Shown: positions 53,991 through 61,967, numbered from the stretch's first letter. The stretch is DNA of 64,000 nucleotides from a virus (IMGVR_UViG_3300035564_000075:20631-84630), one strand, 5' to 3'. Notes: generated from the sequence alone by a model not told the origin. Program-made: numbers and translations.

Positions 53991-54275
53991 CTATATACCA
54001 CAACCACAACCGCTATCATCATCCTCTTCTTCATCACCATCTTCAACTTCTTTGAAGGATGGAGAATTCTCAATCTCGAATATTTTCTCGACACTGAGCT
54101 CGACTTCGAAGACAGTACCATCTTCTATATTGTCCCATTCTGCATCCTCAAGCTGTTTCAGCAGACCTTCCTGGGTAGAAGCAATGAACAAACCATCAGC
54201 TTCATCCTTGAGCAGATCGATAAGATCAGATTCTTTTGCATTGCTATCATCAGTGTAAATGAACAGTTTAGCCAT
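53991..54275 (-). CDS. Acidic protein ending in GCGCGI
   Basis: 94 aa from the ATG at 54275 (SD AGGAG). Acidic C terminus EEEDDDSGCGCGI; the same GCGCG occurs in the 54800 gene product. Confidence 0.7.
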   Translation of the reverse strand: MAKLFIYTDDSNAKESDLIDLLKDEADGLFIASTQEGLLKQLEDAEWDNIEDGTVFEVELSVEKIFEIENSPSFKEVEDGDEEEDDDSGCGCGI

Positions 54276-54285
54276 TGTATATCTC

Positions 54286-54480
54286 CTATGAGTGAATGAG
54301 TATTGAGAGAGGACCGACAAAATAAAAGTTCAGGTTCCGCATGGTATTGTCATGTTCGAAAGTCCACCAGAAGGGCTGGATGTCAATATCGATATTCTTG
54401 TGTTGTATTCGCAACAACACAAATTTCCACCACCTGAAATCAGGGTGTTTGACAGGATATGGATTGAATGTTATCTTCAT
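54286..54480 (-). CDS. PFxWxF...GP family member B
   Basis: 64 aa; IDIQPFWWTFEHDN then FVGPLSI at the end. SD AGGA lies in a perfect palindrome copy. Confidence 0.7.
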   Translation of the reverse strand: MKITFNPYPVKHPDFRWWKFVLLRIQHKNIDIDIQPFWWTFEHDNTMRNLNFYFVGPLSILIHS

Positions 54481-54800
54481 TCTATTTTCCTATTAGGAAT
54501 TTCTGAAGCCGCTTGTACCAAAAGTGGCGTTTTTGGACCATCGGGCGTTTCCTTTTGGACAAAATCTTCATCTTTCATGGTTGCGGGATCTTGAACCTTA
54601 ACCCCCTCAGGTACAAGGGGGTCAGGTTCCGATGGAATAGCAGAGATGGTTGCATAGAGTTCATCCCAGTCTTTGATGATCTGTGACTTGGGACTGAAAG
54701 GCACAACCAGCCTATTGATACCACCAATGGAAGTAATCTGGTAGTTCAAATGCTTGGCCTTTAGTAAAGCCTCAACATCTCTACGCTGATAGGTATGCAT
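54477..54800 (-). CDS. Unknown protein
   Basis: 107 aa, TAATG overlap. Basic N terminus, Pro/Asp-rich middle. The palindrome at 54487 codes PNRK at its end. Confidence 0.7.
   Translation of the reverse strand: MHTYQRRDVEALLKAKHLNYQITSIGGINRLVVPFSPKSQIIKDWDELYATISAIPSEPDPLVPEGVKVQDPATMKDEDFVQKETPDGPKTPLLVQAASEIPNRKIE
54487..54499. repeat. 13-bp palindrome copy (perfect)
   Basis: TTCCTATTAGGAA; carries the SD of the 54480 gene and the last codons of its neighbour. Confidence 0.9.
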
Positions 54801-56089
54801 TAGTTCACGATCCTGGCGTCACGAATCTTCTCGGTGATTTCAGCGTTGGTCATTTCAGCCTTCAGTTTGGCAACTGCAATACCAACACGAATATCCCAGA
54901 TGTCACCAGACTGGAGAGTGGTTGAACTCTTGTCACCATTCTTGTAGACCAAAGTGACGATCTTATTCTGCAGATCCACTTCAACGTCGAAGTCATCACC
55001 CATGTGACTGTGCTGTGTATCCTGCGACTTGGGAGCAAATTCTCTCATATGCATTTCAGCATCAGCGGTGGGTTTCTTTGCTTCAACGTTGAAATCCAGC
55101 CAGTCACGATGCCACTCGAAACTTTCTCCATCCAGATTGTACCACTCAGGAAATTCTGATCTTCGTGTAGCTTCGAATATCTGTCCGGCCATCAATTGCA
55201 TTTTACTGGTATAAATATCAGTGTGGCCTTTAGCGTCTTCAGCACGAGTTGACACTGGCATATAACGAACACGGACCCTTGCTTCTTTGGGATAAACAGG
55301 TGCTGGCTCATTATAAAGTGTAAAATCACCTGCCAGGAAGTAATTACCACCACCAGCGTCACGACGCTCGCTAAGCTGAACAACCCGAGGCCATGCACCT
55401 TCAGACTCATCGGTGGGATCAAAACCACAACCACAACCACCAGTATCTTTAGCTGATCTAGCTTCCATGATGGCGGCAACATACATGAATCCTTGCTTTT
55501 TTCCACCATAATCGTTCCATGCAGATTCATCTGCAAGCGCTTGAATAGGATCTTTCTCTCGACCACCACCATTCCAGCTTTTGCGGAAAGGAACGACCTT
55601 CATACCAATTTTTACGTCTTTGATGTCCATGCCTTTGTTCTCCTCTACTTTGATTTCTTTATCAACCGGAACGACTTTTACGGCAAGGAAAGTATTCAGG
55701 GGTCTGTCACTCTTGTCTCTCAAATAGCCGCCATAGTAACCTTTCTGATACTTTCCATAGGTAACATTCACAAGAATTCCAACTTTGCCTATTACCTTTT
55801 CTTTGGCAGTATACCACGCATCACGATCGCCAACATCAACAACTTTGACTAATTGCCCTTCTGAAATATAAGGCTCAAAGTCCTCAAAATTGAAGAAATC
55901 GCCACCATGTAGCTCGGAATCTTGGCATAACAAAGCATAAGAATCACCATATTCTTTTCCTTTCAGGTACAGATATGGATGATCTGTGTCTTTTACACTG
56001 TTCCATGCATTGGAATGCTCAAGACCACTCCATGCAGTTTTCTGAAAAGGTACTACCTTCATACCACGTACAGCATACTGTTGTTCCAT
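54800..56089 (-). CDS. Two-repeat protein (GMKVVPFxK modules)
   Basis: 429 aa, SD AAGGAG. Two related N-terminal modules (RGMKVVPFQKTAW...AWN and IGMKVVPFRKSWN...AWN), each followed by beta-rich parts; GGCGCGFDPTDE in the middle; acidic/basic C-terminal half. Similar in style to the 48842 repeat protein. Unknown ligand. Confidence 0.75.
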   Translation of the reverse strand: MEQQYAVRGMKVVPFQKTAWSGLEHSNAWNSVKDTDHPYLYLKGKEYGDSYALLCQDSELHGGDFFNFEDFEPYISEGQLVKVVDVGDRDAWYTAKEKVIGKVGILVNVTYGKYQKGYYGGYLRDKSDRPLNTFLAVKVVPVDKEIKVEENKGMDIKDVKIGMKVVPFRKSWNGGGREKDPIQALADESAWNDYGGKKQGFMYVAAIMEARSAKDTGGCGCGFDPTDESEGAWPRVVQLSERRDAGGGNYFLAGDFTLYNEPAPVYPKEARVRVRYMPVSTRAEDAKGHTDIYTSKMQLMAGQIFEATRRSEFPEWYNLDGESFEWHRDWLDFNVEAKKPTADAEMHMREFAPKSQDTQHSHMGDDFDVEVDLQNKIVTLVYKNGDKSSTTLQSGDIWDIRVGIAVAKLKAEMTNAEITEKIRDARIVN

Positions 56090-56090
56090 A

Positions 56091-56291
56091 TTATCTCCTT
56101 CCTATTCTGCCTAATGCGGATAGGCCATCGAAAATAACAAAGATGGGCCACAAAACAACAACCATGAAACAAACAATCATTCTGGTGGCTCTGAAATTGT
56201 ACTTGGCATTCCTGTTTATGAACAGGTACAACAATGCAATCAAGATACCAATTCCAACATACACCAGAATCAACGCAGTTGCAAGATCCAT
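56091..56291 (-). CDS. Two-span membrane protein
   Basis: 66 aa from the ATG at 56291 (SD GGAG). MDLATALILVYVGIGILIALLYLF then MIVCFMVVVLWPIFVIF. Strong promoter at 56308. Confidence 0.7.
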   Translation of the reverse strand: MDLATALILVYVGIGILIALLYLFINRNAKYNFRATRMIVCFMVVVLWPIFVIFDGLSALGRIGRR

Positions 56292-56307
56292 ATTGTCTCC
56301 AATTGGC

Positions 56308-56336
56308 AGTATACTATAGAACCATGAATCTGTAAA
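56308..56336 (-). promoter_or_regulatory. Sigma70 promoter for small membrane gene
   Basis: TTTACA (56331-56336), 17-base spacer, TATACT (56308-56313), in the gap before the start at 56291. Confidence 0.7.
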
Positions 56337-56391
56337 GGTTATTGTGACAAGACCCAAGCTATTACCAGAAGAACGATTATCATCTAATGCC

Positions 56392-56535
56392 TCACAGCAT
56401 GAATATAAGCACAATTATCCATAATGGGATAGCAAGCCACCAATATAAGCTATTCACCATTATAGCAAATAGTGAAGCTGTAAGTGCTGCCACAAAAACA
56501 CTGCCAAACAGCTTGAACTCAAGTCTGTTGTTCAT
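56392..56535 (-). CDS. 47-aa membrane protein
   Basis: MNNRLEFKLF, then two short spans to residue 47. No strong SD before its ATG. One of the run of tiny membrane proteins. Confidence 0.55.
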   Translation of the reverse strand: MNNRLEFKLFGSVFVAALTASLFAIMVNSLYWWLAIPLWIIVLIFML

Positions 56536-56536
56536 A

Positions 56537-56740
56537 TTATCTGTTATCCCAGTAGATTACCCATGGACCGATGCAAAGCGTGTGATCAAACATCCCTTTG
56601 CCAAGATCTGTAAATGCCCATGATAATGGATAGAAAGCAACGCCTGCTTTGTTTCCCAGATAGCTAAACAAGGGACCCCTGTTAGCTACAGCTTTTGGAG
56701 ACCATTCAAAAGACTTGCTTGGACGACCATAACATCCCAT
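56537..56740 (-). CDS. PFxWxF...GP family member C
   Basis: 67 aa, SD AGGAGG. FYPLSWAFTDLGKGMFDH and CIGPWVIYWDN, a clear family match. Confidence 0.7.
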   Translation of the reverse strand: MGCYGRPSKSFEWSPKAVANRGPLFSYLGNKAGVAFYPLSWAFTDLGKGMFDHTLCIGPWVIYWDNR

Positions 56741-56749
56741 AGTATCCTC

Positions 56750-56932
56750 CTATATGCAGAACAGATTGAGTGTCATGCCAATTACCATGACTGCCAAGGC
56801 TACAATCCCAAGTATGATCATGTAGAAGGTAAGAACCTTCAATATCCCTCTTTTGGTCATCAGGTTGGTATAGATGTTGAGTAGCACAAATATAACCGCA
56901 AACAATACAGCAAAGAAGTGATTTGCGTCCAC
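56750..56932 (-). CDS. Small membrane protein, GTG start
   Basis: 60 aa from the GTG at 56932 (SD GGGAGA). Two spans. The longer frame would run through its neighbour. Confidence 0.6.
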   Translation of the reverse strand: MDANHFFAVLFAVIFVLLNIYTNLMTKRGILKVLTFYMIILGIVALAVMVIGMTLNLFCI

Positions 56933-56942
56933 ATTATTCTCC

Positions 56943-57092
56943 CTAGCAATGCTGAATTCGTAACTTGCTATTACACAAACTAAAGGGCGGAGGCGGGGTT
57001 GGATAAGTACCACCATTACTGATTCGACTGGGTATATTCACCACTACCGCAAACACAAATACCATCAGAAGATTCAACAGTTTGTTTTTCAT
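56943..57092 (-). CDS. 49-aa signal-peptide-like protein
   Basis: SD AGGAG. MKNKLLNLLMVFVFAVVV leader, then a Pro run and two Cys. Secreted or membrane peptide. Confidence 0.6.
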   Translation of the reverse strand: MKNKLLNLLMVFVFAVVVNIPSRISNGGTYPTPPPPFSLCNSKLRIQHC

Positions 57093-57102
57093 ATTATCTC
57101 TC

Positions 57103-57288
57103 CTAATACCAGACAATTGGCCCAAAGTGATGCACTATATTAGTCTGACCGAACTCCCAATTGAAAGGGGTAATTCGGAAACCGGAGAACTGATATGTAT
57201 TATGTATGCCAAACAACACAAATATTCCAACTCTCCATAACAATCTAAACAGTTCCAATTCTGTATACTTTCCCAGTCTGATTCGCAT
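57103..57288 (-). CDS. PFxWxF...GP family member D
   Basis: 61 aa from the ATG at 57288 (SD AAGGAG). FRITPFNWEFGQTNIVHHFG then PIVWY; nearly the same motif as member A. Confidence 0.7.
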   Translation of the reverse strand: MRIRLGKYTELELFRLLWRVGIFVLFGIHNTYQFSGFRITPFNWEFGQTNIVHHFGPIVWY

Positions 57289-57296
57289 GTCTCTCC

Positions 57297-57380
57297 TTAT
57301 AACCAGAATGATAGGATTGCAATCCCCACACACACAATTCCTATTAGGATCATCAGGTAATAACGTAGTTTTTTGTTCAT
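57297..57380 (-). CDS. 27-aa membrane peptide
   Basis: One span (LMILIGIVCVGIAILSFWL) after MNKKLRYY. Starts in the upstream stop (ATGA). No SD. Contains the palindrome at 57338. Confidence 0.4.
   Translation of the reverse strand: MNKKLRYYLMILIGIVCVGIAILSFWL
57338..57350. repeat. 13-bp palindrome copy (12/13)
   Basis: TTCCTATTAGGAT within the 27-aa ORF. Confidence 0.8.
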
Positions 57381-57535
57381 ATTATTTCAGTTAGTGCTGA
57401 TATACCCATGCATAGGAACATCACAAATGCAAGATCTATCCAATCAGTGATGATTCCACCCAGTGCAGCACAAACCATCAACACAAAGAATATAGCTATA
57501 AACGCACGCGATAGTACTCTCTTTAGCAGTTCCAT
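57377..57535 (-). CDS. 52-aa membrane protein
   Basis: SD AGGAG. MELLKRVLSRAFIAIFFVLM, two spans. ATGA-coupled to the 27-aa ORF. Confidence 0.6.
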   Translation of the reverse strand: MELLKRVLSRAFIAIFFVLMVCAALGGIITDWIDLAFVMFLCMGISALTEII

Positions 57536-57545
57536 GGTTTATCTC

Positions 57546-57671
57546 CTATTTATCAAAACCATCTCTCTCAACTCTACGATCAGCACGATTGAACAACCAC
57601 CAATACCCCAACATGATTATGATAGGAGCAAAACAACAACAATCAGTCAGTATCTTCGCTGAGAGTGACAT
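57546..57671 (-). CDS. 41-aa Cys/Trp-containing peptide
   Basis: CCCFAPIIIMLGYWWLF core span, charged tail. Weak SD (GGAAAG). Confidence 0.5.
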   Translation of the reverse strand: MSLSAKILTDCCCFAPIIIMLGYWWLFNRADRRVERDGFDK

Positions 57672-57673
57672 GG

Positions 57674-57835
57674 CTAGAACTTTCCATTGTAGCAAATGCG
57701 TGGAGATGTCTCATTACAGCAGTACATCATGCCATGATACCTACGACAGTAAAGACCACTGTTAGTAGGATTGCCACCTATCCCACCTATGATGAATATA
57801 CTCAATACAGCAACCATGAACAGTCTAAGTTTCAT
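57674..57835 (-). CDS. 53-aa secreted Cys-rich peptide
   Basis: SD AAGGAG. Signal-type N terminus (LRLFMVAVLSIFIIGGIGG), then NPTNSGLYCRRYHGMMYCC and a final Cys pair: four or more Cys that could form disulphides outside the cell. Possibly envelope-directed. Confidence 0.6.
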   Translation of the reverse strand: MKLRLFMVAVLSIFIIGGIGGNPTNSGLYCRRYHGMMYCCNETSPRICYNGKF

Positions 57836-57846
57836 ATCATCTCTCC

Positions 57847-58158
57847 TTATTCCACTCTAATCCAGCCTGTGTTCGTCAAGGCATCATTCCAGATGCTTCT
57901 AGGCGTCATAAACAGATTCCTGAATGAGTGAAACCTGGGAACACTGTCCCTATCAGACATATAGGTAATCCCATTGGGATGCAATGCAGTAATCATCCAT
58001 GTATCTGGTAAACCATCAAACCTAATCATACTATTCTCCCTAAGCATGATAGTCTTAGCCTTACCAGTTACCTTTATCTCTCTGGGAATACCATGATCCA
58101 GATCTGCCTCTATCAGTATATGACTAATTCCCATGAACTGTCCTATATCTGTCAGCAT
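57847..58158 (-). CDS. Unknown protein
   Basis: 103 aa, SD GGAG. Mixed alpha/beta, ends GWIRVE. Unknown. Confidence 0.7.
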   Translation of the reverse strand: MLTDIGQFMGISHILIEADLDHGIPREIKVTGKAKTIMLRENSMIRFDGLPDTWMITALHPNGITYMSDRDSVPRFHSFRNLFMTPRSIWNDALTNTGWIRVE

Positions 58159-58171
58159 GTTCCTTATCTCC

Positions 58172-58276
58172 CTAGTGCAATAAATACCTCAATACCATCC
58201 CTAATACTATATAAGGAACCATCCTACATATAGACCTGAACGTAACAATCAATACTCTTCTCATATCTATCCTCAT
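58172..58276 (-). CDS. 34-aa basic peptide
   Basis: SD AAGGAG inside a palindrome (58285-58295, TCCTTATAGGA). Basic N terminus, hydrophobic C terminus. Confidence 0.5.
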   Translation of the reverse strand: MRIDMRRVLIVTFRSICRMVPYIVLGMVLRYLLH

Positions 58277-58284
58277 ACTACATC

Positions 58285-58295
58285 TCCTTATAGGA
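58285..58295. promoter_or_regulatory. SD-containing near-copy of palindrome
   Basis: TCCTTATAGGA differs by one base from TCCTAATAGGA; includes the SD of the 34-aa gene. Confidence 0.45.
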
Positions 58296-58354
58296 ATATA
58301 TACTTTCCTATCCACTATACCCTATAACAATGGCTAGGGGTGTATATGGGACTA

Positions 58355-58558
58355 CTAGCTCTTTCGCTTCACTCTCCAGTACAGTGCTATGATGCCCAGA
58401 TCCACTTGTAATGGCATACCGAAGAATGGTAGTTTGGCAGCAGTACCATCTGCAAACTTGATTGCGCTTGTGATCCACTCTTCTGGGTCCTTACGGATGC
58501 GTATTACGAAGCGCTTGAAGGCAAACAGCCAACTGAAGGGCAGATTCTGGAATACCAT
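58355..58558 (-). CDS. Small protein
   Basis: 67 aa from the ATG at 58558 (SD AGGAG in a palindrome). Hydrophobic patches, basic end. Starts after the best-placed promoter/operator pair. Confidence 0.7.
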   Translation of the reverse strand: MVFQNLPFSWLFAFKRFVIRIRKDPEEWITSAIKFADGTAAKLPFFGMPLQVDLGIIALYWRVKRKS

Positions 58559-58565
58559 GCGAATT

Positions 58566-58578
58566 CTCCTAATAGGAA
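58566..58578. repeat. 13-bp palindrome copy (12/13) at promoter
   Basis: CTCCTAATAGGAA; abuts the -10 (TATAATTCCTATTAGGAG on minus), spans the predicted start site, carries the SD, and includes the TAG of the upstream gene. Confidence 0.85.
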
Positions 58579-58739
58579 TTATACACCACGTGCACAATCT
58601 TGACAATGGCTACAGTACCCTTGCGACGCATAGCTGCATCCAATGCCTGTTCAGCAGTAACATGCGGCTTGATGTGCAGCAAGCGTATGATCCAGAAGGG
58701 AATGACCAGATAGCGATCGGGGATCAGTTTCGGTGCCAT
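58569..58739 (-). CDS. 56-aa protein
   Basis: ATG at 58739, SD GGAG. MAPKLIPDRYLVIPFW start, helical AEQALDAAMRRKG, beta end. Its 3' end holds the next promoter and its TAG falls in the palindrome. Confidence 0.6.
   Translation of the reverse strand: MAPKLIPDRYLVIPFWIIRLLHIKPHVTAEQALDAAMRRKGTVAIVKIVHVVYNSY
58578..58606 (-). promoter_or_regulatory. Sigma70 promoter next to palindrome
   Basis: TTGTCA (58601-58606), 17-base spacer, TATAAT (58578-58583). Confidence 0.8.
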
Positions 58740-58755
58740 AGCATGCTCCTATAAA

Positions 58756-58800
58756 AGCGTAGAGGGGAAGTGCAGTGATTTTGCACAACCCCTCCACGCT
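58756..58800 (-). terminator. Long stem terminator
   Basis: Stem of about 19 bp with few mismatches (AGCGT-GAGGGG-GTGCA arm), followed leftward by TTTTAT. Ends the operon of the gene stopping at 58876. Confidence 0.75.
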
Positions 58801-58816
58801 CTAAGGCTAAGAATAT

Positions 58817-58860
58817 CATGGAGAACCTGTAGCCACTGGCAAGTGGACAGGTCCCCCATG
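58817..58860. ncRNA. Structured hairpin element, possible RNA
   Basis: Three stacked perfect helices CATGG/CCATG, ACCTGT/ACAGGT, CCACT/AGTGG with symmetrical small bulges and a GGCA loop. Lies 16 bases after the stop at 58876. Could be a processing signal or small RNA. Confidence 0.4.
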
Positions 58861-58875
58861 ACGCTCAACTACATT

Positions 58876-59994
58876 CTAGTGAATATCAACCGACATACGG
58901 CGGCGGTTCAGATATTCCACCAGATCAGTGAGGTTGCCCTCAGCAATGAACAGATCAGGGCCAGCGAACGGGATCTGCCCAATCCAGCGGGTCAGGTGCT
59001 TGCCGATATTGGCAGCGAGATCGATCATGCCACCATCGTGGTTCAGCACCAGAGTGCCCTCGGCCTTGGCAGGAGCAACTTCAGCGGCTGTGCGCACACC
59101 ATTGGTGGCTGTAACGACAGTCTTGGCAGGTGCCTGACCTTGCTCATTCAGGGAGGCGCGGAAGCGCGCTTCCTGTTTGTAGACCTGGGCGCTGATAGTG
59201 TGGGAGCGTGCGTCAGCATATGCTTCCTTGACGGTCTTCAGGAACTGACCGATGTACCATGCAGCCACAAAGCCGAACTGATAGCTCCACTTGAACAGGA
59301 TGGGAGTACCATTGGCTTCACTGTCCAGTAGATCACGGACAGCAGCAGACCGCATGATCTGGCGACGCATATGTGTTACTTCATCGCCCTCAGTCTTCTC
59401 AGCAGGCAGATTGACCAGACGTTTGGAGATCTTCAGTTGCCCACCCACAAATCCCATGCGGAACCAGCAGGTCTTGGCTGAGGCGATTTCCAGTTCATTG
59501 GTAGCGCCTTCGATGGCAGCAGCCTTGGCATTCTCAAAGCCCACGATATTGCCAGCAAACTTGCCAGTATAGAGCGCATTGACAGTACCGATGTTCTCGG
59601 TATCACCAACACGTGAGGCGAGTTCGTCAAAGGAGGTCTTGAGTTGGAACAGACCATCCTGGTCAGACACGGCCAGGAAGTCAGCCTTGGTGCGCCAATC
59701 GCACAGGATGTTCAGAGCAGCCTTGATCTTCCCAGGTTCGCTGATGATGCGTGCTTTCTTGCCTTCTGCAAGATTCACACCCATCTGGTTGGACCAGAGA
59801 GTGAGATTGCGAACATGCAGAATTGGATCAGCAACGACCAACTTGAACCCTGCGGGGATCAATTCGCTGGCATGCACACGCAGTGTTTCTTCAGCAGGCG
59901 CTTCGGTCTCGGGAACGAGAGGGGTAGCGGGAGCAGAAACAGGGGCGGCTTCGATAGTTACAACGTCAACGGACACGAGCTTATTATCGGACAT
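58876..59994 (-). CDS. Unknown protein, GC-richer segment
   Basis: 372 aa from the ATG at 59994 (SD AAAGGA). Ala/Pro/Glu-rich N-terminal 45 residues, then a globular domain with Trp/Cys; no known family. Composition and careful codon use suggest high expression. Confidence 0.75.
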   Translation of the reverse strand: MSDNKLVSVDVVTIEAAPVSAPATPLVPETEAPAEETLRVHASELIPAGFKLVVADPILHVRNLTLWSNQMGVNLAEGKKARIISEPGKIKAALNILCDWRTKADFLAVSDQDGLFQLKTSFDELASRVGDTENIGTVNALYTGKFAGNIVGFENAKAAAIEGATNELEIASAKTCWFRMGFVGGQLKISKRLVNLPAEKTEGDEVTHMRRQIMRSAAVRDLLDSEANGTPILFKWSYQFGFVAAWYIGQFLKTVKEAYADARSHTISAQVYKQEARFRASLNEQGQAPAKTVVTATNGVRTAAEVAPAKAEGTLVLNHDGGMIDLAANIGKHLTRWIGQIPFAGPDLFIAEGNLTDLVEYLNRRRMSVDIH

Positions 59995-60071
59995 AGGTTG
60001 GGTTCCTTTCTGGGAACTGATTGAGGGTTGGTTATGATCGTTCAGGTCAGCAACTAATCCTGCGACTTTGG

Positions 60072-60569
60072 TCACGCAACACCATCCATGGACAATCCAA
60101 TCTGCCCCGCGAGTGCAGCAGCATCGCTTTGGGCCTTCTTCAATTCCGCAGTCAGATCATCACCCTTCTTGATCATGGCTTTGGCTTCAGCTATGAGTTC
60201 CTTGTTCTGCAGGATTGCTTCAGCCTTGTAATACAACTCAACGGCCTTGGCAACCTGAGCACCATAGCTGGACAACGCATGGAAATTGGCACTGCCACCA
60301 GACAGCTTGGCAAGTTCCGGACCCAATTCAAGAGACACCTTGCGTGCATTGCGATACAGCACCACTTTGGGATCTTTCATAACGATGCTGCGTTCGCGTG
60401 CAAGTTCACGCTCAAGGTTCTTGAGTTCGAACACCTTCTCGGTGCTCTTGAGTGCTACCATATCAACCTTGCCTGCGAGGATGTCCTCATCGATCAGGGC
60501 ATCACCTTGTTTGACATGGCTGGTATCGTGCTGGGCCCAAGTGCGTTTCTTGCCGGATTTCTTAGTCAT
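60072..60569 (-). CDS. Helical Lys/Ala-rich protein
   Basis: 165 aa, SD AAAGGA. Basic N terminus (MTKKSGKKRTWAQHD), long helices (LERELARERS), Ala-rich C terminus. Possibly DNA-associated or structural. Confidence 0.7.
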   Translation of the reverse strand: MTKKSGKKRTWAQHDTSHVKQGDALIDEDILAGKVDMVALKSTEKVFELKNLERELARERSIVMKDPKVVLYRNARKVSLELGPELAKLSGGSANFHALSSYGAQVAKAVELYYKAEAILQNKELIAEAKAMIKKGDDLTAELKKAQSDAAALAGQIGLSMDGVA

Positions 60570-60685
60570 AGCATATTCCTTTCATAGCGTACAGAACAGC
60601 AGAACAGTTACCGTGGCGTACCACACTTACATACGGCAATTCCCCATAGTTATTCAGTTGTTTGCCCCCATTGCTTATTTCCCCC

Positions 60686-60979
60686 TTATTGGTGAACAAG
60701 GAAGGCCGCACGAGAAGTCATCTGGATCTCATGCGTTGGGCCACGTAGCGCCCACAGTAACCGCAACAGCACAAACACGCGGTTTGGATATGATCCGCCA
60801 TATTCAGAAACGATCGCCGTAGCAATGCGATCACGAGTCTCCAAGGAATAGCCGCGACGAACCATAGCGTTGATCACGGCAAGAGACAGATGGACATTGA
60901 ATGTTTCCTTGAGAACCCACAATTGGAAACGGATCTTGTACATCATGCGCTTCATCTCACTCATCAGATTCATTGCCAT
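60686..60979 (-). CDS. Small basic helical protein
   Basis: 97 aa; the ATG at 60973 is equally possible. Basic helices (MKRMMYKIRF). Overlaps the upstream gene. Confidence 0.65.
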   Translation of the reverse strand: MAMNLMSEMKRMMYKIRFQLWVLKETFNVHLSLAVINAMVRRGYSLETRDRIATAIVSEYGGSYPNRVFVLLRLLWALRGPTHEIQMTSRAAFLVHQ

Positions 60980-61166
60980 TTCCTTTCTTCACAAACGATG
61001 AGACCACGGCATCCAGTCCAGCTTCATGGAGACGCTGGCGGTATTGTGGGTCAATCCGATGTGCACGCTGCTTGATCTCATGCTGTCGCTTCGTGCGCTT
61101 CTCGGCTTGTAGGAGGCTGGAATCTACCTCCACGTCTTCGTTCAGCAACCACTTCATACCACGCAT
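60957..61166 (-). CDS. Small basic protein
   Basis: 69 aa from the ATG at 61166 (SD AAAGGAG). Lys/Arg/Gln-rich helix, likely nucleic-acid binding. Confidence 0.65.
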   Translation of the reverse strand: MRGMKWLLNEDVEVDSSLLQAEKRTKRQHEIKQRAHRIDPQYRQRLHEAGLDAVVSSFVKKGNGNESDE

Positions 61167-61210
61167 TTCGTACTCCTTTCTTCTATGCATGTGAACTCAT
61201 GCATATGCCT

Positions 61211-61240
61211 GCTCATCAGGCTACCCCCAACCTGATGAGC
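61211..61240. terminator. Perfect 10-bp hairpin
   Basis: GCTCATCAGG/CCTGATGAGC, 10-base loop, between the start at 61166 and the stop at 61276. No T-run. Confidence 0.55.
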
Positions 61241-61259
61241 AAGCGCTATGCAATTGTTC

Positions 61260-61272
61260 TTCCTAATAGGAA
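61260..61272. repeat. 13-bp palindrome copy (perfect)
   Basis: TTCCTAATAGGAA, intergenic, 4 bases past the stop at 61276. Confidence 0.9.
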
Positions 61273-61275
61273 GAG

Positions 61276-61500
61276 TTACCAGGAACCGTATTCGTCAGAA
61301 GCCTGCATCCGACGCTCAGTAGCGGTCATCTGCTGCTTCCGAGAACCAACCTGCCGTTGATTCGGACCCTCGGGCAGTTGGTTGGGCTCGCCATCCATGA
61401 AGGACATCACTGCACCAGTGAAGTCAACGAAGATGGATTTCTTGCCTGCATTGATGGTGTTCTTGGAACCGTTCTTGGGGGTATTCTTATGACCAAACAT
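61276..61500 (-). CDS. Small basic protein
   Basis: 74 aa from the ATG at 61500 (SD AAAGGAG). MFGHKNTPKNGSKNT start, Gln/Arg-rich end; disordered type. Confidence 0.65.
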   Translation of the reverse strand: MFGHKNTPKNGSKNTINAGKKSIFVDFTGAVMSFMDGEPNQLPEGPNQRQVGSRKQQMTATERRMQASDEYGSW

Positions 61501-61595
61501 GATATGCTCCTTTCTAAGAGCAACTAACTGAATGATGCGCAGGATTGCGCCTATATATAAGAGCCTAAATGCAAAAGGCCCTTTGCGCCAGTCTT

Positions 61596-61967
61596 TTACT
61601 TGGCGTGTAAACCCTGGAAGGTTTTTTTCACAATCCAGAACATATGCCAATATGCTCTGAATATCTTGCCCCTTAGTCTGGATGCCCATTGCCAGGGGTT
61701 AGGCATTAGATCATCCCATGTGTACAGATATGTATCTGCATGGCCCACATGAGATATAGATACAGTTGCATATGGTGTATCCATATAGCCACCACTATAG
61801 CCTGATACAATATGCAAATGCCCAATTGTAAGATCATAGTCATAGCTATCGCCTTGATTTCTTTCAGTATAGGTGCCAAAGCGAGAGATAACTTTAATTA
61901 TAGGGCGGATCAGGCCACAGAGCCAATCTATGATACGGTTATGCAGAATAATAAACTTGATGTTCAT
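61596..61967 (-). CDS. Unknown protein
   Basis: 123 aa from the ATG at 61967. Hydrophobic first 35 residues, then beta-rich (YDYDLTIGHLHIVSGYSGGY) and basic end. Weak SD. Confidence 0.6.
   Translation of the reverse strand: MNIKFIILHNRIIDWLCGLIRPIIKVISRFGTYTERNQGDSYDYDLTIGHLHIVSGYSGGYMDTPYATVSISHVGHADTYLYTWDDLMPNPWQWASRLRGKIFRAYWHMFWIVKKTFQGLHAK

Noticed and set aside
60570-60685. Small gene in the 116-base gap
   Set aside because: Only very short frames without SD; left unannotated.
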